5,500 nucleotides of DNA from Gammaproteobacteria bacterium (GTDB lineage Bacteria > Pseudomonadota > Gammaproteobacteria > Pseudomonadales > M0112), in contig SBFY01000132.1 of assembly GCA_006227085.1 (NCBI GenBank), forward strand, positions 1 to 5,500, in the 5' to 3' direction. The translations under genes and the position numbers were made by a program. Numbering within the stretch: position 1 is the first letter of the stretch; each line of letters starts with the position of its first letter. The notes beneath the pieces were generated by a model that made no database searches, had not been told where the DNA came from, and saw nothing but the letters and a program-made list of their open reading frames with translations. Of the stretch, positions 1-4,726 are shown piece after piece.

Positions 1-668
1 GTCTTGCCGGTGCCGGGCGGGCCGAAGAACAACAGGTGATGGGCCCCGGCCGCGGCGATTTCCAGTGCACGGCGTGCCTGTGCTTGCCCGCGCACATCGG
101 CGAGGTCGGCGACCATCGATGGCTGTTGCGGCAGGGTGTCGGGTGCGCTGGGTAATGGTTGCTCGCCTTTGAGGTGAGCGACCAGGGCGAGCAGGTGATC
201 GGTGCACAGCACGGTTGCTTCACGTGACAGGCCGGCCTCATCGGCATTGGCACCGGGCACCACCAGGGTGCGGCCCGCGTGCTGGGCCGCGAGCACTGCG
301 GGCAGGACGCCATTGACGCCACGCACTTCGCCGGTCAATGCCAATTCACCAATCAGTTCGTAACGGGCGAGTGCTTCTGGCGGTATCTGTCCAGACGCGG
401 CAAGGATGCCGAGTGCAATCGGCAAATCGAAGCGGCTGCCTTCTTTCGGTAAATCTGCGGGGGCGAGATTGATGGTGATGCGGCGTTGCGGGAATTCAAA
501 GCGCGCGTTGATCAGCGCACTGCGCACCCGGTCCTTGCTTTCCCGCACGGCCGCTTCCGGCAGGCCAACAATCGAGAGGCCGGGCAGGCCATTGGAGAGA
601 TGGGTTTCAACCGTGACCGCCGGCGCTTCCACGCCAAGCTGGGCACGCGTATGCACGATGGCAAGCAT
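1..668 (-). CDS. comM: ComM/YifB-type Mg-chelatase-like AAA+ ATPase, N-terminal part (cut by left edge)
   Basis: The minus strand reads open from an ATG at 668 to the left edge, giving 222 codons. It begins MLAIVHTRAQLGVEAP and includes SNGLPGLSIVGLPEAAVRES (about residues 25-44), INLAPADLPKEGSRFDLPIA (about 65-84) and GEVRGVNGVLP. This is the typical N-terminal lon-protease-S5-like part of YifB/ComM. It then enters the AAA+ core with DVRGQAQARRALEIAAAGAHH and a Walker A motif GPPGTGKT, whose lysine is residue 222. Known family members are about 500 residues, so more than half lies outside the window. ComM is known as a hexameric branch-migration helicase that helps integrate DNA during natural transformation, and it also occurs in bacteria not known to be competent. 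A good ribosome site (AAGGAAGG on the minus strand, 680-673) supports this start. ubiK lies 72 bases upstream on the same strand. No frameshift is seen. The family call is firm; a role in competence in this organism is inference. Confidence 0.95.
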   Translation of the reverse strand, partial: MLAIVHTRAQLGVEAPAVTVETHLSNGLPGLSIVGLPEAAVRESKDRVRSALINARFEFPQRRITINLAPADLPKEGSRFDLPIALGILAASGQIPPEALARYELIGELALTGEVRGVNGVLPAVLAAQHAGRTLVVPGANADEAGLSREATVLCTDHLLALVAHLKGEQPLPSAPDTLPQQPSMVADLADVRGQAQARRALEIAAAGAHHLLFFGPPGTGK

Positions 669-740
669 GTGACCTTCCTTGGTGATGTCGAATGGGGCTG
701 CCTTCCTGGCGGCCGTGTACGGGCATGAGCCCTGTCTTCT

Positions 741-983
741 TTACCCTTTGCTGAGGCGGGCGAGCTCCTGCTCCAGTGCCTCCAGCTTGCGGCGGGTATT
801 CTCCAGAACCGCTACCTGGGCGTCAAACTCCTCGCGCGGCACCACATCCAGCCGCGCCAGCCAGGCCTGCAATAACGCACGCACATTGCGGCGCATGTCG
901 TCGCCCAGGCCCTCATTGTTGAGGGTGGCGTCCAGTTGGCGCAGCAGGGATTCGATGCGATCGCTTGGGCGTTCCGTTGGCAT
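741..983 (-). CDS. ubiK: Ubiquinone biosynthesis accessory factor UbiK (BMFP family)
   Basis: This is an 80-residue protein, the usual size for UbiK/YqiC. Residues 1-45 form helices around DRIESLLRQLDATL and DDMRRNVRALLQAWLARLD. The segment VVPREEFDAQVAVLENTRRK (about 47-66) leads into a heptad-rich C-terminal coiled coil, LEALEQELARL. This layout is the signature of the BMFP domain. In E. coli, UbiK binds UbiJ and helps the soluble Ubi complex make ubiquinone under aerobic conditions. The reading frame extends upstream to 1046, but the added residues are unlike the family. The ATG at 983 has a GGAG ribosome site about nine bases upstream and gives the standard MPTERPSDRI-type start. The gene precedes comM on the same strand and probably shares its transcript. 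Its promoter would lie in 984-1262, but I could not identify a convincing one. Confidence 0.92.
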   Translation of the reverse strand: MPTERPSDRIESLLRQLDATLNNEGLGDDMRRNVRALLQAWLARLDVVPREEFDAQVAVLENTRRKLEALEQELARLSKG

Positions 984-1039
984 GTCCAGGGCTCCCGGCA
1001 AAAGGGTGCAGTGTATAGGGAAAGGCCCCTGCTGTGGGC

Positions 1040-1054
1040 GCACCATTATGGTGC
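1040..1054. promoter_or_regulatory. Probable NtrC-binding dyad (upstream activator site)
   Basis: GCACCATTATGGTGC has perfect inverted arms (GCACC / GGTGC) around a five-base centre. It matches the known enteric NtrC site form TGCACC-N5-GGTGCA in the core. Its centre at 1047 lies about 162 bases upstream of the transcription start predicted from the sigma-54 promoter at 1183-1198, a normal enhancer distance. NtrC control is inferred from the motif plus the sigma-54 promoter and the glnK-amtB cargo. The dyad also lies 57 bases upstream of the divergent ubiK start, so an effect on that gene cannot be excluded. Confidence 0.75.
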
Positions 1055-1149
1055 TTATTGTGTCTACTTATAGTGCGCCGATGCCATGAACGCCTGCTTT
1101 TGCACCCTTCCTGAGCGCTTTTGCCGGGCCAGACCATGGCGGTCAAATA

Positions 1150-1162
1150 TAAGTCATTGAAA
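1150..1162 (-). promoter_or_regulatory. Candidate IHF-binding site
   Basis: On the minus strand the bases TTTCAATGACTTA match the IHF consensus WATCAANNNNTTR at all informative positions except one. The site sits in the most A+T-rich part of the region, between the NtrC-like dyad and the sigma-54 promoter. It is centred about 53 bases upstream of the predicted transcript start, where IHF commonly bends DNA in sigma-54 promoters. The consensus is short, so location is the main support. Confidence 0.45.
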
Positions 1163-1182
1163 AACATAGCATTTACAAGAGT

Positions 1183-1198
1183 TGGCACAGGCTTTGCA
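1183..1198 (+). promoter_or_regulatory. Sigma-54 (RpoN) -24/-12 promoter of the torF-glnK-amtB operon
   Basis: TGGCACAGGCTTTGCA matches the sigma-54 consensus TGGCAC-N5-TTGCW exactly, with the required ten bases between the invariant GG (1184-1185) and GC (1196-1197). The predicted start of transcription is near 1209, leaving an untranslated leader of about 54 bases before the torF ATG. Sigma-54 promoters need an activator; the NtrC-like dyad upstream and the ammonium genes downstream point to NtrC. No competing sigma-70 promoter was found in this gap. Confidence 0.9.
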
Positions 1199-1262
1199 AA
1201 AAGGCGGTTGGGGGGTGCTCTGCAAAGACGCCCGACTACTTGTCAACAGGAGAGATTGCAAT

Positions 1263-2021
1263 ATGAAAACGTTTGCCAAAACCTTGATGGCGTCATCACT
1301 GGTCTTCGCGGCTGCAGGGGCTTCTGCAGAAGATATCGGCGGTGGCTGGGACTTGAGCGCCAATGTCACCTTGGCCAGTGAATACCTCTGGCGCGGTATC
1401 AGCCAGACCCAGGGCAAAGGCGCCATCCAGGGCGGTGCTGACCTGGCGCATGAAAGCGGCTTCTACATCGGTACCTGGGCATCGAATGTCGATTTCGACA
1501 GCGAAGCTTCTTCCGAGTGGGACTTCTACACCGGTTTCGCCTTTGAGGCCGGCCCGGTTGCGCTGGACTTCGGTTTGCTGGAGTACACCTACACCGAACA
1601 GAGCAGCCTGAACTTCCTGGAAGCTTACGCCAGTGCCGGGATTGCCGGCTTCACGCTGGGTTACCACTACCAGCTGGAAGGCCAGTCCAATGCCAACATC
1701 GCTGGCAGTGCGGATTCCAGTGAAACCTTCGACTACATCTACGCCAGCTACGACGTCGAGCTGCCGGGTGAAGTAGGCCTGGGCCTGCTGGTTGCCCAGT
1801 ACGACTTCAAGGACGCCGTGTTCTTTGATGGCCCGCTGGATTTGACCGGCACTGAGAAATACATGCACTACGGTGTGACGGTATCGAAGACGCTGCTCGG
1901 CATGGATATGGCGCTGACCTACAGCACCAGTGACTTGTCCGATGACGAATGCGCCAGCTTCGCCGGCAATGACCACTACTGCAATGACGTGGTGGTGCTG
2001 TCAGCGTCCAAGAGCTTCTGA
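1263..2021 (+). CDS. TorF family putative outer-membrane porin (Gcw_chp family)
   Basis: This 252-residue protein has a clear Sec signal peptide (MKTFAKTLMASSLVFAAAGASA, predicted cleavage after residue 22). The mature part opens with the family hallmark around NVTLASEYLWRGISQTQGKG, then GGADLAHESGFYIGTWASNV. It shows alternating aromatic beta-strand patterns and ends in a terminal phenylalanine (SASKSF), as expected for insertion by the BAM machinery. Two cysteines, C230 and C240, flank a short acidic segment and may form a loop disulphide. AGGAG at 1248-1252 sets the start; the longer open frame from 1182 begins inside the sigma-54 promoter and is rejected. It is the first gene after that promoter, with glnK 66 bases downstream, so it is likely co-induced under nitrogen limitation. 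Passage of ammonium, nitrate or small organic nitrogen compounds is plausible but is inference: the family's substrate is not established. Confidence 0.88.
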   Translation: MKTFAKTLMASSLVFAAAGASAEDIGGGWDLSANVTLASEYLWRGISQTQGKGAIQGGADLAHESGFYIGTWASNVDFDSEASSEWDFYTGFAFEAGPVALDFGLLEYTYTEQSSLNFLEAYASAGIAGFTLGYHYQLEGQSNANIAGSADSSETFDYIYASYDVELPGEVGLGLLVAQYDFKDAVFFDGPLDLTGTEKYMHYGVTVSKTLLGMDMALTYSTSDLSDDECASFAGNDHYCNDVVVLSASKSF

Positions 2022-2049
2022 TCGGGTCGTTCTTGAAACGCAACTGAAT

Positions 2050-2069
2050 GCGGGCCGGCGACGGCCCGC
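2050..2069 (+). other. GC-rich hairpin with GNRA-type tetraloop in the torF-glnK gap
   Basis: GCGGGCCG (2050-2057) pairs perfectly with CGGCCCGC (2062-2069) around the loop GCGA, a GNRA-class tetraloop. No T-run follows, so it is not a standard intrinsic terminator. It ends five bases before the glnK ribosome site (AAGGAG, 2075-2080). It could protect the 3' end of a processed torF message, mark a processing point, or tune glnK translation. Confidence 0.7.
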
Positions 2070-2087
2070 CCTTCAAGGAGTAACAAC

Positions 2088-2426
2088 ATGAAACTGGTTA
2101 CGGCAATTATCAAGCCTTTCAAGCTCGACGACGTGCGTGAAGCATTGTCCGAGATTGGCGTGCAAGGTATCACGGTGACAGAAGTCAAAGGCTTCGGTCG
2201 CCAGAAAGGGCACACCGAGTTGTATCGCGGTGCCGAGTATGTGGTGGATTTCCTGCCCAAGGTGAAACTCGAAGCCGCTGTCAGCGACGGTATGGTGGAT
2301 AGCGTGATCGAAGCGATCAGCAAAGCCGCCAATACTGGCAAGATCGGTGACGGCAAGATTTTCGTGAGCGCGCTTGAGCAAGTCATTCGTATTCGTACCG
2401 GTGAAACTGGCGACGAGGCGATTTGA
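2088..2426 (+). CDS. glnK: PII nitrogen signal protein GlnK (copy 1, upstream of amtB)
   Basis: This 112-residue protein has the standard PII length. It carries the uridylylation signature Y46-R-G-A-E-Y51, with Y51 the GlnD target, in the T-loop, and the C-terminal PII signature TGKIGDGKIFVSAL (83-96) that forms the B-loop nucleotide site. The start MKLVTAIIKPFKLDD resembles GlnK more than GlnB (E. coli GlnB begins MKKIDAIIKPF). Position 54 is Asp, as in E. coli GlnB; E. coli GlnK has Asn there. PII trimers sense 2-oxoglutarate, ATP/ADP and, through uridylylation, glutamine. Unmodified GlnK is known to plug the AmtB trimer from the cytoplasm. AAGGAG lies seven bases before the ATG. amtB follows after 36 bases, the classic glnK-amtB pairing, and both probably depend on the sigma-54 promoter before torF since I see no promoter in the torF-glnK gap. 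Confidence 0.97.
   Translation: MKLVTAIIKPFKLDDVREALSEIGVQGITVTEVKGFGRQKGHTELYRGAEYVVDFLPKVKLEAAVSDGMVDSVIEAISKAANTGKIGDGKIFVSALEQVIRIRTGETGDEAI
2187..2233 (+). repeat. 47-base block identical between the two glnK genes (copy 1)
   Basis: This stretch is base-for-base identical to 3983-4029. It covers the codons for roughly residues 34-49, the start of the T-loop including Y46. The rest of the two glnK genes differs at many synonymous positions: by eye about twenty differences occur in the 99 bases before the block. Confidence 0.9.
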
Positions 2427-2462
2427 TCGCTGTATTGAAGCATCCAAGCGGAGGATTGCATC

Positions 2463-3734
2463 GTGGAAAACAACATTTTTGAACTGCAGTACGCCATCGA
2501 CACATTCTACTTTTTGATGTGCGGTGCGTTGGTAATGTGGATGGCCGCCGGCTTCGCCATGCTCGAAGCTGGTTTGGTCCGTTCCAAGAATACAACCGAA
2601 ATCCTGACCAAGAACGTCGCTTTGTATGCGGTTGCGTGCATCATGTACATGGTGTGTGGTTACGCGATCATGTATGGCGGTGAGGTTTTCCTGTCCGGCA
2701 TTGGTGATGTGGATGCTGATGCGGTTTTGGGGGACTTCGCTGAACGTGAAGACGGTTTCCGTGGCGGCTCGATTTATTCCGGCGCATCGGATTTCTTCTT
2801 CCAGGTAGTGTTTGTGGCAACGGCGATGTCGATTGTCTCCGGTGCGGTAGCTGAGCGCATGAAGTTGTGGGCGTTCCTGCTGTTTGCCGTGGTGATGACC
2901 GGCGTGATCTATCCGATGGAAGGCAGCTGGACCTGGGGTGGTAACCCGGTGTTCGGTATGTACACCTTGGGCGATCTGGGCTTCAGTGACTTTGCCGGTT
3001 CAGGCATCGTGCACATGGCTGGTGCTGCAGCTGCCCTGGCAGGTGTGTTGTTGCTGGGTGCCCGTAAAGGCAAGTACGGCAAGAACGGTGAAATCAATGC
3101 GATCCCTGGTGCTAACCTGCCATTGGCCACGCTCGGTACCTTCATCCTGTGGATGGGCTGGTTCGGCTTCAACGGCGGTTCCGTACTGAAACTGGGCGAT
3201 ATCAGCAATGCCAACGCAGTGGCCATGGTGTTCCTGAACACGAATGCTGCTGCCGCGGGCGGTGCTGTTGCGGCCCTGGTCCTGGCGCGCATGCTGTTCG
3301 GCAAGGCTGACCTGACCATGCTGTTGAACGGTGCCCTGGCCGGTCTGGTAGCGATTACCGCCGAGCCTTCAACCCCGACCGCGTTGGAGGCAACCCTGTT
3401 CGGTGCAATCGGTGGTGTACTGGTTGTGTTGTCGATCATCACGCTGGACAAGCTGAAGATTGATGACCCGGTTGGTGCCATCTCTGTGCACGGTGTGTGT
3501 GGCTTGCTTGGCCTGCTGTTGGTACCGGTGACCAATGACGGCTCCAGCTTCACTGGACAGCTGATTGGCGCTGCCACCATCTTCGTATGGGTGTTCGTGG
3601 CGAGCCTGGTGGTATGGGCCATCCTCAAGTTCACACTGGGTATCCGTGTGAGCGAGGAAGAAGAGTACGAAGGTGTCGACCTCGTGGAATGCGGTATGGA
3701 GGCATACCCCGAGTTTGTCAGCACTCGCAAGTGA
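2463..3734 (+). CDS. amtB: Ammonium transporter AmtB (Amt/Rh channel)
   Basis: This 423-residue inner-membrane protein has about eleven hydrophobic segments, roughly at 15-37, 52-72, 110-130, 134-152, 178-200, 218-236, 250-278, 284-299, 310-328, 338-356 and 366-392. Pore residues expected from E. coli AmtB are present. D176 and H184 in SDFAGSGIVHMAGA correspond to D160/H168, and H343 in ISVHGVCGLLG to H318, forming the twin-histidine pore; W158 sits in the WTWGGN segment. The cytoplasmic tail GIRVSEEEEYEGVDLVECGM is the part that couples subunits and contacts GlnK. The start is GTG at 2463, set by GGAGG at 2450-2454 eight bases upstream. No cleavable signal peptide is evident, unlike E. coli AmtB: MENNIFELQYAIDTF leads directly into helix 1. 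It is last in the torF-glnK-amtB operon and followed by a strong terminator. The family call is firm. Confidence 0.97.
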   Translation: MENNIFELQYAIDTFYFLMCGALVMWMAAGFAMLEAGLVRSKNTTEILTKNVALYAVACIMYMVCGYAIMYGGEVFLSGIGDVDADAVLGDFAEREDGFRGGSIYSGASDFFFQVVFVATAMSIVSGAVAERMKLWAFLLFAVVMTGVIYPMEGSWTWGGNPVFGMYTLGDLGFSDFAGSGIVHMAGAAAALAGVLLLGARKGKYGKNGEINAIPGANLPLATLGTFILWMGWFGFNGGSVLKLGDISNANAVAMVFLNTNAAAAGGAVAALVLARMLFGKADLTMLLNGALAGLVAITAEPSTPTALEATLFGAIGGVLVVLSIITLDKLKIDDPVGAISVHGVCGLLGLLLVPVTNDGSSFTGQLIGAATIFVWVFVASLVVWAILKFTLGIRVSEEEEYEGVDLVECGMEAYPEFVSTRK

Positions 3735-3742
3735 TCCCCCTT

Positions 3743-3758
3743 GTGGCCTTTGGGCCAC
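3743..3758 (+). other. Hairpin just after amtB, upstream of the terminator
   Basis: GTGGCC (3743-3748) pairs with GGCCAC (3753-3758) around TTTG. It starts eight bases after the amtB stop and precedes the intrinsic terminator by eight bases. With that terminator it makes a tandem-hairpin 3' end, probably message-stabilising. Confidence 0.5.
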
Positions 3759-3766
3759 TCCCTTCC

Positions 3767-3794
3767 AAGGGCGCCTCCGGGCGCCCTTTTTTTT
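3767..3794 (+). terminator. Strong intrinsic terminator of the torF-glnK-amtB operon
   Basis: AAGGGCGCC (3767-3775) pairs perfectly over nine base pairs with GGCGCCCTT (3780-3788). The loop is TCCG, a UNCG-class tetraloop closed by a C-G pair, an especially stable form. The T-tract runs eight bases (3787-3794), the first two also in the stem. It separates the operon from the second glnK, so that gene should depend mainly on its own promoter. Confidence 0.95.
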
Positions 3795-3816
3795 GATCTG
3801 GTGTGATGTCCCCGGC

Positions 3817-3844
3817 TGGACATGGCCGGGCGGTGCCCTACAAT
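3817..3844 (+). promoter_or_regulatory. Sigma-70 promoter of the second glnK
   Basis: TGGACA (3817-3822, five of six matches to TTGACA) and TACAAT (3839-3844, five of six to TATAAT) are separated by 16 bases. The predicted start near 3851 gives a leader of about 33 bases before the ATG at 3884. It begins 22 bases after the operon terminator. No correctly spaced sigma-54 motif was found here (the nearest GG...GC pair has nine bases between instead of ten). This suggests housekeeping expression, in contrast with the first glnK. Confidence 0.75.
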
Positions 3845-3883
3845 GGTGCTTTGGAACAGTCGCCCAGAACCAAGGAGAATGCC

Positions 3884-4222
3884 ATGAAACTGGTGACCGC
3901 AATCATCAAGCCCTTCAAACTCGATGATGTCCGTGCAGGGTTGTCGGAAATCGGCGTGCAAGGTGTGACGGTCACCGAAGTGAAAGGCTTCGGTCGCCAG
4001 AAAGGGCACACCGAGTTGTATCGCGGTGCGGAATACGTGGTCGACTTCCTGCCCAAGGTGAAACTGGATATCGCCATCGATGACAACATGGTGGATGCGG
4101 TGATCGAAGCGATTACCAAGGCAGCCAATACCGGCAAGATTGGTGATGGCAAGATCTTTGTCAGCCCCCTGGAGCAGGTGGTGCGGATCCGGACGGGCGA
4201 AACAGGGCCGGATGCATTGTGA
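3884..4222 (+). CDS. glnK: PII nitrogen signal protein, GlnK-type paralogue (copy 2, downstream of amtB)
   Basis: This 112-residue PII protein is identical to copy 1 at 97 of 112 positions by direct comparison. The whole T-loop including Y51, the motif Y46-R-G-A-E-Y51 and the TGKIGDGKIFVS signature are unchanged. Changes cluster at residues 62-72 (E62D, A63I, V65I, S66D, G68N, S72A), with others at 18, 19, 28, 78, 95 (A to P), 100, 109, 110 and 112. The start ATG follows AAGGAG (3872-3877) by six bases; the longer open frame beginning at 3803 runs through the promoter and is rejected. The gene stands alone between a sigma-70 promoter and its own terminator. A housekeeping, GlnB-like role (for example with GlnD, GlnE or NtrB) is a reasonable inference, but its sequence is GlnK-like and AmtB binding is also likely. 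Confidence 0.96.
   Translation: MKLVTAIIKPFKLDDVRAGLSEIGVQGVTVTEVKGFGRQKGHTELYRGAEYVVDFLPKVKLDIAIDDNMVDAVIEAITKAANTGKIGDGKIFVSPLEQVVRIRTGETGPDAL
3983..4029 (+). repeat. 47-base block identical between the two glnK genes (copy 2)
   Basis: This is base-for-base identical to 2187-2233 and covers the start of the T-loop coding sequence. A further 20-base identical run (ttcctgcccaaggtgaaact) follows shortly after in both genes, encoding FLPKVKL. Confidence 0.9.
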
Positions 4223-4231
4223 TGAGCCAGG

Positions 4232-4256
4232 AAAAGGAGCGCATGCGCTCCTTTTT
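4232..4256 (+). terminator. Palindromic intrinsic terminator after the second glnK
   Basis: Bases 4232-4255 form a perfect palindrome. The stem is AAAAGGAGCG (4232-4241) with CGCTCCTTTT (4246-4255), around the loop CATG, and the T-run is TTTTT (4252-4256). It begins ten bases after the glnK stop. The A-run on the left arm could let it act weakly in the other direction too. It ends only 19 bases before the next gene's start. Confidence 0.85.
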
Positions 4257-4275
4257 CATTGGTGGTGAGGATTTT

Positions 4276-4716
4276 ATGAAACAGTGGCGCTACATCGGTG
4301 TGTTGTTCGTGTGTTTATTGGCGATGCCAGCCATGGCGGGCGGCATTTACAAATGCGTGGGCGCCAATGGCAAAACCAGTTTCAGCCAGGAACCATGCCC
4401 GGATTCATCGATCACGGGCAATACCCCGGCACACCAGTTGTGGCGAACGCTGCGCGGCATGGCGAAAGAAGGCAAGGTGTTTGGCGCCAACCTTGAAGGC
4501 AGTATTGAATCCATCCAGCAATGCCAGGCAGCCACCGAAGCGTACCGTGCGCGCCTGGATGCGCTGAAAAAAGAAGCCCGTGCGGTTGCGCTCAAGCATC
4601 CGCATATCTATAAGGCGCATGAGCAGCTGTATGATTGCGCACAGTGCCGGTTCTCGGCCATCGCGTTTTGTGAGAAAGCCGACACCCAATTGAATGAAGC
4701 GATGGGAGCCTTGTAG
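4276..4716 (+). CDS. Secreted DUF4124-type cysteine-rich small protein
   Basis: This 146-residue protein has a Sec signal peptide (MKQWRYIGVLFVCLLAMPAMA, likely cleavage after A21). The mature N-terminus GGIYKCVGANGKTSFSQEPC (22-41) has the YKC...G-K-T-x-F-S/T-x-x-P-C pattern of DUF4124, a small periplasmic/envelope domain of unknown function. The rest (about 54-146) is mostly predicted helix and I do not recognise it. The mature part has six cysteines (27, 41, 83, 121, 124, 132), including a C121-A-Q-C124 pair, so up to three disulphides are possible. The chosen ATG has GTGAGG directly upstream (4265-4270); the frame from 4219 would run through the terminator of glnK and lacks a signal peptide at its start. 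The start lies 19 bases after that terminator, and I see no clear promoter. Its link to nitrogen metabolism is unknown. Confidence 0.8.
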   Translation: MKQWRYIGVLFVCLLAMPAMAGGIYKCVGANGKTSFSQEPCPDSSITGNTPAHQLWRTLRGMAKEGKVFGANLEGSIESIQQCQAATEAYRARLDALKKEARAVALKHPHIYKAHEQLYDCAQCRFSAIAFCEKADTQLNEAMGAL

Positions 4717-4724
4717 GGGCTCCC
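4704..4724. other. Hairpin over the end of the DUF4124 gene, in the convergent gap
   Basis: GGGAGCC (4704-4710) pairs with GGCTCCC (4718-4724) across a seven-base loop that contains the TAG stop codon (4714-4716). There is no T-run on either strand, so termination is uncertain. It ends two bases before the stop codon of the convergent minus-strand gene and could serve the 3' ends of both messages. Confidence 0.4.
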
Positions 4725-4726
4725 TG

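Noticed and set aside
984..1110. Sigma-70 promoter for ubiK on the minus strand
   Set aside because: Several -10-like hexamers occur (for example CATAAT within the NtrC dyad), but none has a convincing -35 at 16-18 bases, so none is annotated.
1296..1976. 226-codon open frame on the minus strand opposite the porin gene
   Set aside because: The plus-strand frame has a signal peptide, family motifs, a ribosome site and a promoter; the minus frame has none of these.
3760..3771. CCCTT/AAGGG pairing that might act as an antiterminator against the amtB terminator
   Set aside because: The loop would have only two bases, which is too short, and shortening the stem leaves four weak pairs against a nine-pair terminator.
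3823..3838. Sigma-54-like TGGC...GGTGCC before the second glnK
   Set aside because: Only nine bases separate the GG and GC elements where ten are required, and the TTGC part is absent. The overlapping sigma-70 elements fit much better.
3832..3849. Two GGTGC runs (3832-3836, 3845-3849) as an NtrC site at the second glnK promoter
   Set aside because: They are direct, not inverted, repeats and lack the GCACC arm, so they do not form an NtrC dyad.
2909..4009. 366-codon open frame on the minus strand opposite amtB and the second glnK
   Set aside because: It lies opposite two certain genes, its product is low-complexity and rich in Pro/Ser/Thr/Arg with no domain, and it crosses the terminator and promoter between them. 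It is a shadow of biased codon use.
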